From positions 1 to 12,813 of the forward strand of contig SMVS01000013.1 in NCBI GenBank assembly GCA_004357435.1: a stretch of 12,813 nucleotides of DNA. Reading direction: 5' to 3'. The position numbers and the translations under genes are program-made. The notes beneath the pieces are model-generated. The model was not told the DNA's origin. It did no database searches and saw only the letters and a program-made list of their open reading frames with translations. This document shows positions 1 to 7,321 of the stretch, piece after piece. Source of the stretch: Nitrospina sp. Lineage in GTDB: Bacteria > Nitrospinota > Nitrospinia > Nitrospinales > Nitrospinaceae. Position 1 is the first letter of the stretch, and every line of letters starts with the position of its first letter.

Positions 1-738
1 GTATTTTTTCAGGGAGTGCTCCTGGCCGGAATTATTACTGTTGCGGGATGTGCCGCTCCGAAGTTGAAACCCATGCCTGTCGTTCAGACGAAGACGCCGG
101 TGATTGCTGAAACGCGCTCAGTTGCCCTGCCACCTGAAAAGTCAAGATCCGTGGGTGACGGCACCTCTCACACCATCCTAAAGGCTTCCGGGTTCTCGCA
201 GGAAGGTTGGGCCTCTTGGTATGGAAAAAAATTCCACGGCCGCCTCACCGCGAGCCAGGAAGTGTATAATATGCACGCCTTGACTGCGGCCCACAAAACG
301 TTGCCTTTTGAAACCCGTGTCATGGTGACCAATCTGGACAACGGTCGAGCGGTGGTGGTTCGGATCAACGACCGTGGCCCGTTTGTGAAAGACCGCATCA
401 TTGACCTCAGTTATCAGGCAGGCAAAGAACTGGGGATGCTGAAGCAGGGCATGACACGGGTCCGGTTGAGCGCCCTGGCGGCTCCTCCCGGGGAAAAAGT
501 TTTCCGCGAAACCGGTAAGGGGTACACCATTCAACTCGGAGTATTTAAAAGCCAGGAAAATGCGAGACAGGCTTCCAAAAAATTTGAGGATGGACGCATT
601 CAAACTTTTCTCCGGGAAGACAGGCCACTTCACCGGGTGTTAGCCGGCTCATTCCGTTCGCTTGAGGACGCGGTTGCGCGGATGGACGAAATTCTGAGCA
701 GTGGGCCGACCGATGCCTTTATCATTATAGAACCTTGA
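1..738 (+). CDS. rlpA: RlpA-like septal lytic transglycosylase lipoprotein with SPOR domain (5' partial)
   Basis: RlpA proteins are outer-membrane lipoproteins that cleave denuded septal peptidoglycan during cell division. The frame is open from the first base, so the true start probably lies upstream; the in-frame GTG at base 16 would give a signal peptide with no positive n-region. A lipobox (V-A-G-C) places the lipidated Cys at codon 49-51. A proline-rich linker follows, then a double-psi beta-barrel domain (about bases 205-480) carrying the family hallmarks AAHKTLPF and VRINDRGPF. The His at 292-294 and Asp at 370-372 match the catalytic pair known in Pseudomonas RlpA. Bases about 520-735 encode a SPOR domain (start GYTIQLGVF, later LAGSF), which binds denuded glycan strands at the septum. 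The next gene starts 64 bases downstream. Enzymatic activity is inferred from the conserved pair; some RlpA homologues are not active. Confidence 0.9.
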   Translation, partial: VFFQGVLLAGIITVAGCAAPKLKPMPVVQTKTPVIAETRSVALPPEKSRSVGDGTSHTILKASGFSQEGWASWYGKKFHGRLTASQEVYNMHALTAAHKTLPFETRVMVTNLDNGRAVVVRINDRGPFVKDRIIDLSYQAGKELGMLKQGMTRVRLSALAAPPGEKVFRETGKGYTIQLGVFKSQENARQASKKFEDGRIQTFLREDRPLHRVLAGSFRSLEDAVARMDEILSSGPTDAFIIIEP

Positions 739-802
739 TGCATGCAACGAGTCTTCGGACACAACGATCCTTCAATATCAATCAGCGGCACGGGAAAAAA
801 CC

Positions 803-1288
803 ATGAGACTTCCGATACTAGACAAACTTGAAAAAGAGCTTTTTGATTCCAAAAAAGAGCTCGAAGTGGATATCCCAAAGGCCTTGAAGATTGCCACGGA
901 TATGGGAGACCTGAGTGAGAATGCGGAGTACAAGGCCGCCAAGGAAAGACAAATGTTTCTGGAATCCCGTATTTCACAAATGCAAAAACGGATCAGCGAC
1001 ATCATGGTGCTCGATTTCAATCGAATCCCTAAAGACCGGTGCGGCTTGGGCAGTACCCTGATATTAAAAAATTTAAACTCTGGCGAGAAAAAAACCTTTC
1101 ACTTGGTTTTCCCTGAAGAGGTCAATCCGGACGAAGGGAAAATATCTCTGGCCTCGCCAGTCGGCAAATCCCTGATTGGAAAAATGGAGGGGGACGAAGT
1201 GAATATGTCCATAGCGGGCGAAGACTACGAATATGAAGTTTTGCAGTTGACCACCATCCACCATCAGCCGGAATTCAAAAAAGACTGA
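803..1288 (+). CDS. greA: Transcription elongation factor GreA family
   Basis: Gre factors enter the RNA polymerase secondary channel and stimulate cleavage of backtracked transcripts. The 161-residue product has the usual length (E. coli GreA is 158). The N-terminal half is the helical hairpin (residues about 5-75), with the tip motif GDLSENAEY; D36, E39 and E42 are the acidic residues that coordinate Mg2+ at the polymerase active site. The C-terminal half is the FKBP-like domain, with GKISLASPVGKSLIGK and GDEV matching the family. The N-terminus is a few residues shorter than typical, and the start of the C-terminal domain is divergent, so a second greA-type paralogue elsewhere in the genome is possible. 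The ATG is preceded by a weak GGGA. trmB begins 7 bases after the stop, suggesting cotranscription. Confidence 0.93.
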   Translation: MRLPILDKLEKELFDSKKELEVDIPKALKIATDMGDLSENAEYKAAKERQMFLESRISQMQKRISDIMVLDFNRIPKDRCGLGSTLILKNLNSGEKKTFHLVFPEEVNPDEGKISLASPVGKSLIGKMEGDEVNMSIAGEDYEYEVLQLTTIHHQPEFKKD

Positions 1289-1295
1289 GCTTCAG

Positions 1296-1973
1296 ATGAC
1301 TTCAAAACCCCTCATTTCTTTTGACACCATCGCATCGGGACATGTTTATTTTCTGGACCCAGAGGAGTATCCCGATTGGCCGGATTGTTTTCAAAATAAC
1401 CATTCTCTGAAATTGGAAATTGGCTTTGGCAATGGAAATTTCCTGATTGAAAAAGCCATTCAGCACCCGGAAGACAATTTTATAGGGATGGATTTTTATC
1501 ATAAGGGGATCCGCAAGATCATCACCCGGCTAGATCGCCTCAAGATCGAAAACGTTCGAGTGGTCTATGGGGACGCGCGTGAAAAGTTCCCGATGATCTT
1601 CCAAGACGGCGAATTGTCTGAAATTTATATCAACTTCCCAGACCCTTGGCCCAAAAAACGCCACTTCAAACGCAGGTTGATCAAACCCCCATTTGTTGAG
1701 CTTCTGTCTCGTAAATTAGCCGCCGAGGGTACCTTGCGGGTGGCCACCGATTACGAGCCTTATGCGGTGGAAATCATGGACTTCATTGAGGCCGACCCCC
1801 ATCTTTCTAACAAAAATATGGAGGGCGGGTTTTCGGCAGAAAGAACGGATTGTCCGAAAACGAAGTATGAAAAAACGTTTCTCAACGCTGGTAAAAAAAT
1901 TTATTACTTGGATTTTAAAAAGGTTTCTGATTACATGCTAAAGACTCCTTCTGAACCCGCTTCAGCAGTGTAA
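1296..1973 (+). CDS. trmB: tRNA (guanine-N7-)-methyltransferase TrmB
   Basis: TrmB makes 7-methylguanosine at position 46 of the tRNA variable loop, using S-adenosylmethionine. The 225-residue protein shows the Rossmann-type SAM site EIGFGNGNFL (residues 41-50), an acidic stretch after the following strands (VYGDARE), and the diagnostic motif NFPDPWPKKRH at residues 113-123, which is specific to this family. The C-terminal part keeps the ATDYEPYA block and the final F..GKKIYYLDFKK pattern. No strong Shine-Dalgarno is visible; the start lies only 7 bases after the greA stop, so translational coupling is likely. The stop is followed 42 bases later by the start of the fused lpxC gene. Confidence 0.95.
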   Translation: MTSKPLISFDTIASGHVYFLDPEEYPDWPDCFQNNHSLKLEIGFGNGNFLIEKAIQHPEDNFIGMDFYHKGIRKIITRLDRLKIENVRVVYGDAREKFPMIFQDGELSEIYINFPDPWPKKRHFKRRLIKPPFVELLSRKLAAEGTLRVATDYEPYAVEIMDFIEADPHLSNKNMEGGFSAERTDCPKTKYEKTFLNAGKKIYYLDFKKVSDYMLKTPSEPASAV

Positions 1974-2005
1974 TTGTTTTGCCTCAGCCCGAACCGAAAA
2001 TCATT

Positions 2006-2010
2006 GGAGG
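2006..2010 (+). promoter_or_regulatory. Ribosome binding site that sets the start of the lpxC fusion
   Basis: GGAGG sits 5 bases before the TTG at 2016, giving a protein that begins M-A-K-E-K-I-L-I-V-D-D, the normal N-terminus of a receiver domain. The frame is open further up to a TTG at 1974 that overlaps nothing useful and has no Shine-Dalgarno. The ATG at 2011 next to the GGAGG is in another frame. Confidence 0.8.
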
Positions 2011-2015
2011 ATGTA

Positions 2016-4244
2016 TTGGCTAAAGAAAAAATCTTAATCGTCGATGATGAAAAAAATATTGTCACCTCTCTGCAGGAAATATTGTCCGACGAGGGGTATG
2101 AAGTGGCCACCGCAGAAGATGGATTGGTAGCTTTGGAACTCATTCAGGCGGACCCCCCGGATTTGATTTTGCTGGACATCTGGATTCCCGGCATGGACGG
2201 CATTGAGGTATTAAAAGCTGTCAAAACCTATCATCCCGAGATCGAAGTGTTGGTGATGTCCGGTCATGGAACTATTGATACCGCCGTCCAGGCCACCAAA
2301 CTGGGAGCTCAGGATTTTATTGAAAAACCATTCTCGTTGGACGAATTGGTGGAATCGGTTAGCAAAGCTTTAAAGATTCGAAAATCCCGTCTCACCCAGA
2401 GCAATGGGCACACCCTCCAAAAACAAACCTTGCCCTACTGCTTCAAGTTGATGGTCGAGGTCAGTCAAGCGATTAAAACCGCCTCCAAACATAATTTTCC
2501 GGCTCTGATCGTCGGAGAATCCGGAACCGGCAAGGAAATCATCGCGAAAGCGGTACACCATCAAAGCAAAAAAGCTAAATTGCCTTTTGTCAAACTGAAT
2601 TGCGCCGTCCGTCCCGCTCGAAAAATCCAGGAAGAATTGTTTTCTGCCCCGCGCGCCAATGCGAAAAATCAGGGTGACACTTCCGCCAAAACCAACGCTG
2701 CAAAAGACCGCGTGGTCTATTTAAAAAATATTGACTCCTTGAGTAAATCGCTTCAGGAAAAACTGGCCCAGGCACTGCAACCCGGGACTTCCAAAAAATC
2801 GGATAGGTCTCCCCGTCTGATACCGGCCCGGGTTTTTGCCTCCACCTCAGCCAATCTGGAAACTCTGGTGGAAAAAGGGCAGTTCAACAACAACCTTTAC
2901 GAAATTCTCCGGCAGGAAATTTTGGATGTTCCGCCCTTGCGGGAAAATGCGGCCATCATACCAAATCTGGTCCAAAACTACTTTGAAGAGCTCGCGCTGA
3001 AGACCGATGCACCCTGCCATGTGATGACGGAAGAAGCCATGGAGATTCTCTGCGAATATTCATGGCCGGACAACCTGAAGGAATTGCGCTCGGTACTGGA
3101 CCAATCCACCCGCAAGGTCCCACCGGAAATCAAAATTACTCCCAACCATCTGCCCTCTTCCCTCCAGCGGAACAAGCACGCCATGAACGCTAATGAATTC
3201 GATCAGATCGATTCGATGGTTGAGGCGGAAAGCAGTTGGGAAAAGGAATTCATCATCCATCATCTCAATAAAAATAATTGGGACATAGAAAAAACCAGTG
3301 AAGCATTGAAAACCGATAAAAAGCGTTTCCAGAGCAAACTGGAAAAACACGGTATCCGGCTGTCAGCCTCTGCGGATGCTTCGGGCAAACCCCGCCACCA
3401 ATTGCAACGCACCTTGAAGCGGAGTGTGGTCCTTTGTGGAAGCGGCTTGCATTCCGGATTCAAAACCGGTCTCATCATGCAACCCCTGCCGCCGGGAAGT
3501 GGAGTCATTTTTGGAGATATTTCCAGCGGCGCCAACATTCCCGCGCGTCTGGAGAATGTTCAATCCACCGACTATTCGACCTGCTTGAAAAAAGGGTTCA
3601 AAACAGTCGACACGATCGAGCACATCATGGCCGTATTGCATATGTATCGCATCAGCAATTTATTGATAAAAATCGGTGACGAGGCACCGGTGATGGATGG
3701 GTCATCAATAGACTTCTGTCGGTTGATCGAGGACGCCGAATTTGAAGAGCAGGATGAAATATTGGATGAAGTCGTTATCGACCGGACATACCGTTTTGAA
3801 AATGAGAAAAACCCTTCCTGTTACATCACCATCGAACCCGCGGATCGGTTGAAAGTTTCTTACCATATGGACTATCCCGCGCCGATCGGCATCATGGATC
3901 ACACATTTGAGTTCGATGGCGAAGAGAGCTTCAAAAGGGAAATCGCTCCCGCCCGCACCTTCGGCTTTGTCGAAGAAATCACACAGTTGACGAAAATGGG
4001 ATTCGGCGCCGGTGGGAAGCTGGACAATTTCATTCTGCTTGGAAATGATAAGGTTCTGAATACCGAGCTTCGGTTTAAAGATGAATTCGCCCGCCACAAA
4101 ATTCTGGATATCCTTGGAGATTTTTACCTTTTAGGAAAACCCATTCGAGGGCACATCAAAGCCCACAAAACAGGCCACACTCAAAACATCGGGCTCCTCA
4201 GGCAAATAGAGACCAGCTTGTGTCAACCCGCAGGGGTTCATTGA
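2016..4244 (+). CDS. lpxC: Receiver / degenerate NtrC-type AAA+ / Fis HTH fused to LpxC deacetylase
   Basis: LpxC removes the acetyl group from UDP-3-O-acyl-GlcNAc, the committed step of lipid A synthesis, in the cytosol. Here it is the C-terminal part of a 742-residue protein. Residues 4-120 form a CheY-like receiver with D10, D11, phosphoacceptor D54, S82 and K104 all present. Residues about 143-370 resemble a sigma54-activator AAA+ domain: Walker A GESGTGKE (167-174) is intact, but the GAFTGA loop is replaced by an Ala/Lys/Asn-rich stretch (210-231), Walker B reads YLKNID (235-240) instead of FLDEI, the arginine-finger region reads FNNNLYEIL (290-298), and sensor II Arg is K355. Residues 408-447 look like a Fis-type helix-turn-helix. 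After a 14-residue linker, LpxC spans about 462-735 with catalytic E535, zinc ligands H536, H694 and D698, and general acid H721, so the enzyme looks active. The start is TTG with GGAGG. No well-placed start for LpxC alone is seen at the junction. The regulatory role of the N-terminal part is inference. Confidence 0.93.
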   Translation: MAKEKILIVDDEKNIVTSLQEILSDEGYEVATAEDGLVALELIQADPPDLILLDIWIPGMDGIEVLKAVKTYHPEIEVLVMSGHGTIDTAVQATKLGAQDFIEKPFSLDELVESVSKALKIRKSRLTQSNGHTLQKQTLPYCFKLMVEVSQAIKTASKHNFPALIVGESGTGKEIIAKAVHHQSKKAKLPFVKLNCAVRPARKIQEELFSAPRANAKNQGDTSAKTNAAKDRVVYLKNIDSLSKSLQEKLAQALQPGTSKKSDRSPRLIPARVFASTSANLETLVEKGQFNNNLYEILRQEILDVPPLRENAAIIPNLVQNYFEELALKTDAPCHVMTEEAMEILCEYSWPDNLKELRSVLDQSTRKVPPEIKITPNHLPSSLQRNKHAMNANEFDQIDSMVEAESSWEKEFIIHHLNKNNWDIEKTSEALKTDKKRFQSKLEKHGIRLSASADASGKPRHQLQRTLKRSVVLCGSGLHSGFKTGLIMQPLPPGSGVIFGDISSGANIPARLENVQSTDYSTCLKKGFKTVDTIEHIMAVLHMYRISNLLIKIGDEAPVMDGSSIDFCRLIEDAEFEEQDEILDEVVIDRTYRFENEKNPSCYITIEPADRLKVSYHMDYPAPIGIMDHTFEFDGEESFKREIAPARTFGFVEEITQLTKMGFGAGGKLDNFILLGNDKVLNTELRFKDEFARHKILDILGDFYLLGKPIRGHIKAHKTGHTQNIGLLRQIETSLCQPAGVH

Positions 4245-4332
4245 AACTCACCCCCCCGGCATCCCCCCAAGCTGACCACCCAATCGTCTGTCTAAAAAAT
4301 ATAAATGCTCAGGATTAAAACCAACGGGAACT
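4245..4332 (+). other. Short gap between the lpxC fusion and purN
   Basis: These 88 bases begin with C-rich sequence and end A/T-rich. TATAAA at 4300-4305 could serve as a -10 element for purN, but no -35 element stands at the right distance. No terminator hairpin is seen, so readthrough from the lpxC fusion into purN is likely. Confidence 0.35.
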
Positions 4333-4947
4333 ATGGAATCCACTGATTTCAAACTGGCGGTTTTGGTTTCAGGTCGTGGGACCAACCTGCAAGCCATCAT
4401 CGACCATATCGATCAAGGCAAGCTAAACGCCAGGATCGCCATCATCATCACCAATAATCCCCGGGCGCAGGCCTTGGAACGGGGCAGGAAACACGCGATC
4501 AAAACCACCTTTCTGGATCCTGACCGCTATCCAGACAAGGCCGAATATGATCGAGCCCTGGCCACCAAAATCAAAGAACATTCCGTCGATCTGATTTGTC
4601 TGGCGGGCTACATGAGGATTTTAGGCAAAGAGTTCGTCCGAACTTTTAAAGGTGAAATCATCAATATCCATCCTTCGCTTTTGCCCGCTTTTCCGGGACT
4701 GAACGTTCAGCAAAAAGCCATCGACCGCGGGGTAAAATTTTCGGGCTGTACGGTCCATTTCGTGGATGAGGCCGTCGATGCCGGACCGATCATCCTGCAA
4801 GCAGCGGTTCCCGTTCACGCGGACGATAACGCGGAAACTCTCACTCAGCGCATTCTCGAGCAGGAACACATCATCTATCCGAATGCGATAAAAATGATCG
4901 CGGAAAACCACATCAAACTGGCGGATGGGAAAATAGTCACTCTATGA
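4333..4947 (+). CDS. purN: Phosphoribosylglycinamide formyltransferase PurN
   Basis: PurN transfers a formyl group from 10-formyltetrahydrofolate to glycinamide ribonucleotide, the third step of purine synthesis. The 204-residue product is close to the usual length (E. coli 212). The phosphate-binding loop LVSGRGTNLQAI is near the N-terminus. The folate and catalytic region INIHPSLLPAFPG supplies N111 and H113, and D149 in DEAVDAGPII completes the catalytic triad N-H-D. GCTVHFVDE is typical. The ATG follows a modest GGGA. The 88 bases upstream separate it from the lpxC fusion; the usual partner purM is not in this window. lolA begins 16 bases after the stop. Confidence 0.96.
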   Translation: MESTDFKLAVLVSGRGTNLQAIIDHIDQGKLNARIAIIITNNPRAQALERGRKHAIKTTFLDPDRYPDKAEYDRALATKIKEHSVDLICLAGYMRILGKEFVRTFKGEIINIHPSLLPAFPGLNVQQKAIDRGVKFSGCTVHFVDEAVDAGPIILQAAVPVHADDNAETLTQRILEQEHIIYPNAIKMIAENHIKLADGKIVTL

Positions 4948-4963
4948 AACAGGATTTGGAACT

Positions 4964-5614
4964 ATGCTAAAAAAATTAATTTTTCTTGGAATTGTGGTCC
5001 TCGGCTTGGCGGGCACAGCATGGTCCGCGAATGAACACTCGGCCGTTCTCGATGCCGTTCAAAAAAAATACGAGCAAACCCGCTCGTTCAAGGCTAAATT
5101 CGTTCAAAAATCCTATCTCAAAATCATGGGCCAATCGCAAATAGCCAAAGGGGAAGTGGCCATTCAAAAGCCAGGGAAAATGAAGTGGGACTACCGGGCT
5201 CCCGATCGGCAAATTCTAATCACCAACGACAAGATTCTCTGGCTGTATCTTCCGGAAGAAAATCAAGTGACTAAAATGCTGGTGGAAAGCATTTATTCCT
5301 CCAATACCCCGGCATTGTTTCTGGCCGGCGAAGGCCGCCTTAAGGAAACCTTCCATATCGAAAGCGCCACCAAAAATGACAACGGCTGGACCCTGATTCT
5401 GGTTCCCAAAGAATTGGACAACAATATTGACCGTCTCATTTTATTCACTGATAATAGTTACCTGATCACAGGTTCCACCGTGTATGATAAATTAGGTAAT
5501 GAAACAAAAATGCTTTTCAGCGATATCCAAATTGATCCCGGTTTCCCGGCCGGAACTTTTCAATTTCACGTCCCGGAAGGCGTTGAAGTAATTGATTTTT
5601 CATCTCAACCATGA
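4964..5614 (+). CDS. lolA: Outer-membrane lipoprotein carrier protein LolA
   Basis: LolA is the periplasmic chaperone that takes lipoproteins from the LolCDE transporter to the outer membrane. The 216-residue precursor has a clear Sec signal peptide: two lysines after the start, a hydrophobic core, and a signal peptidase I site AWSA before NEHS (about residue 22). The mature part follows the family pattern: an early YEQTRSFKAKFVQ strand, then GEVAIQKPGKMKWDY, the ILITNDKILWLYLPEENQV strand pair, and a hydrophobic helix ending ALFLAGEG. AGGA lies 9 bases before the ATG. Spacing to purN (16 bases) and rseP (15 bases) suggests one transcript. The rlpA lipoprotein at the window start would be one of its cargoes. 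Confidence 0.92.
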   Translation: MLKKLIFLGIVVLGLAGTAWSANEHSAVLDAVQKKYEQTRSFKAKFVQKSYLKIMGQSQIAKGEVAIQKPGKMKWDYRAPDRQILITNDKILWLYLPEENQVTKMLVESIYSSNTPALFLAGEGRLKETFHIESATKNDNGWTLILVPKELDNNIDRLILFTDNSYLITGSTVYDKLGNETKMLFSDIQIDPGFPAGTFQFHVPEGVEVIDFSSQP

Positions 5615-5629
5615 TGCCCGCCAAAAACC

Positions 5630-7000
5630 ATGCCTGACATTTCATTTATTCCTTTAGACGCAATCCTATCGTTCAGCTTCAAGATGCTGGCCTTCCTGGG
5701 TGGACTGGCCGCGTTGATCTTCGTGCACGAGCTCGGTCATTTTTTGATCGCTCGCCGTTGTGGTGTCATCGTGGAAAAATTCTCGCTGGGATTTGGCCCC
5801 AAGCTGTTCGGGTTCAAATCGGGTGAAACTGAGTTTTTAGTGGCGGCCATCCCGCTCGGCGGCTATGTCAAAATGAAAGGCGAAGACCCAGGCGAAGAAC
5901 TGGCGGACTCCACGGGGTCGTTTTCAAGTGCCCCCGTTTTGCATAGAATCGCCATCGCCTTCGGCGGCCCCCTCTTCAACATCATTTTTGCTATTGTCAT
6001 ATACCTTGGAGTGTACATGGTCGGCGTTCCCACCATGGGCACCACCATCGGCAACATCAGGGTCGACTCCCCGGCCCAAAATGCAGGACTGCAAACCGGG
6101 GACCGGATTCTGAAAATCGATGGGCAAGAAACTCTGTACTGGGACCAGCTCCTCGAAATCGTCCATAACGCGCCCGGCCATAAAATGGATTTTTTGATCG
6201 AAAGGCATCAAAAAACTCTGATCAACATCGCCATCACTCCCAGATCTGAAGAAATCACCAACCTGTTCGGTGAAAAGGAAAAAGTGGGGTTGATCGGCGT
6301 CACTCCCCTGGCCACCAATATTTACTTTGTAGAAGAGGGTTCCGCCGCAGACCGCGCGGGCCTTAAGGAAAACGACCAATTGATTTCCGTGGACGGCGTT
6401 CCCATCAAAGGCTGGCCAGACCTCAAAACCACCGCCATGGATCATCCCGGAAAATCCCTTAAATTCCGGATCCAGAGAGACGGCGTGGAGCAGGAACTCG
6501 AACTGATTCCCGACTTGAAAGTCGTCACCGATGAAGCCGGCAGGGAACAAGAAATAGGCGTTCTCGGGATTGGCCTGAGCGGCGAAATGGAACTTGAAAA
6601 ATACGGTCCGTGGGATGCGCTGAAACGTTCCATCCACGAAACCGGGCGTTTGATATACCTCATCACAGTGAGCATCAAAAAAATGATTTTCGGGTCCGTT
6701 TCCGCTGATTCTCTGGGCGGCCCCATTTTAATTTTTCAAATATACGGACAACAGGCTCAGCAGGGATTCAGTGAACTGGTCCGGCTCACCGCGTTGTTGA
6801 GCATCAATTTGGGATTGATCAACTTGCTTCCCATTCCCATTTTGGATGGCGGCCACATTTTCTTTTTCCTGATCGAGCTGATCAAAGGCCGCCCCGTCAG
6901 TGAAAAAAACCGCGAACGGGCATCGCAGGTGGGCCTGTTCATGATCTTGTCCCTTATGATTTTTGCTTTTTACAACGATATAATGAGAATAGTTAATTGA
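5630..7000 (+). CDS. rseP: RseP-type intramembrane zinc metalloprotease with two PDZ domains
   Basis: RseP (site-2 protease family, M50) cuts membrane-spanning substrates such as anti-sigma factors and remnant signal peptides in the inner membrane. The 456-residue protein matches the family length (E. coli 450). The first membrane segment carries the zinc motif HELGH at residues 33-37, and the LDG motif that completes the active site is L405-D406-G407 in the C-terminal membrane region. PLGGYVKMKGED is typical of the membrane-reentrant loop. Two tandem periplasmic PDZ domains lie at about 118-200 (SPAQNAGLQTGDRI) and 215-305 (GSAADRAGLKENDQL). No Shine-Dalgarno is visible before the ATG, which lies 15 bases after lolA, so reinitiation is possible. 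The common neighbours dxr and cdsA are not seen beside it. Confidence 0.95.
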   Translation: MPDISFIPLDAILSFSFKMLAFLGGLAALIFVHELGHFLIARRCGVIVEKFSLGFGPKLFGFKSGETEFLVAAIPLGGYVKMKGEDPGEELADSTGSFSSAPVLHRIAIAFGGPLFNIIFAIVIYLGVYMVGVPTMGTTIGNIRVDSPAQNAGLQTGDRILKIDGQETLYWDQLLEIVHNAPGHKMDFLIERHQKTLINIAITPRSEEITNLFGEKEKVGLIGVTPLATNIYFVEEGSAADRAGLKENDQLISVDGVPIKGWPDLKTTAMDHPGKSLKFRIQRDGVEQELELIPDLKVVTDEAGREQEIGVLGIGLSGEMELEKYGPWDALKRSIHETGRLIYLITVSIKKMIFGSVSADSLGGPILIFQIYGQQAQQGFSELVRLTALLSINLGLINLLPIPILDGGHIFFFLIELIKGRPVSEKNRERASQVGLFMILSLMIFAFYNDIMRIVN

Positions 7001-7027
7001 TCTCCATCGGTTGCATGAGGAAAGAGG

Positions 7028-7321
7028 ATGGAAACAACGGTTGACGTTCTATTGCATGCCCGGCGCAAGGACCTGGAGGCCGTCGCGGAAAAGCTTTCTA
7101 TTGAAATAGAAACCTGCAACCTTTCGGACCAGGAAATCCCCATTCGTAGCGGGCATTGCAACGTCGCGGGACAGGATAGAATTTATCTGGATAAAAATCT
7201 TTCGCTGTCCCAGCAAATTGAAACCCTGTTGGAAATTCTGGAAAAATTCGATCTTGAAAGTATTTACGTCGCCGCCTGGATACGGGAACAGTTGGAACAG
7301 AATCGGAACAACACAAGATGA
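7028..7321 (+). CDS. Small conserved-looking protein of unknown function, coupled to the PEP mutase fusion
   Basis: I do not recognise this 97-residue protein with confidence. It is supported as a real gene by GAGG at 7017-7020 seven bases before the ATG, by filling the gap between rseP and the next gene, and by an ATGA overlap (7318-7321) with the start of the PEP mutase fusion. It has no signal peptide or membrane segment. The first 45 residues look like a small alpha/beta unit; the second half (DRIYLDKNLSLSQQIETLLE onward) is strongly helical and ends in a charged, Asn-rich tail. There are two Cys (in ETCNL and GHCNV) with no zinc-type spacing. The coupling suggests its level is matched to the downstream enzyme, but it may be a rseP-linked gene instead. 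No function is claimed. Confidence 0.75.
   Translation: METTVDVLLHARRKDLEAVAEKLSIEIETCNLSDQEIPIRSGHCNVAGQDRIYLDKNLSLSQQIETLLEILEKFDLESIYVAAWIREQLEQNRNNTR

Noticed and set aside
1974..2015. Earlier TTG start for the lpxC fusion
   Set aside because: It has no Shine-Dalgarno and would add 14 residues before a normal receiver N-terminus; the TTG at 2016 has GGAGG at ideal spacing.
3340..3420. The lpxC fusion as an artefact of a lost stop codon or frameshift
   Set aside because: The frame continues without any break through a 14-residue hydrophilic linker, and no Shine-Dalgarno with ATG is present to start a separate LpxC. Only resequencing could exclude it entirely.
5924..6637. 237-codon open frame on the minus strand
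   Set aside because: It mirrors the PDZ region of rseP and has low-complexity, Gly/Phe/Asp-rich composition typical of antisense shadow frames.
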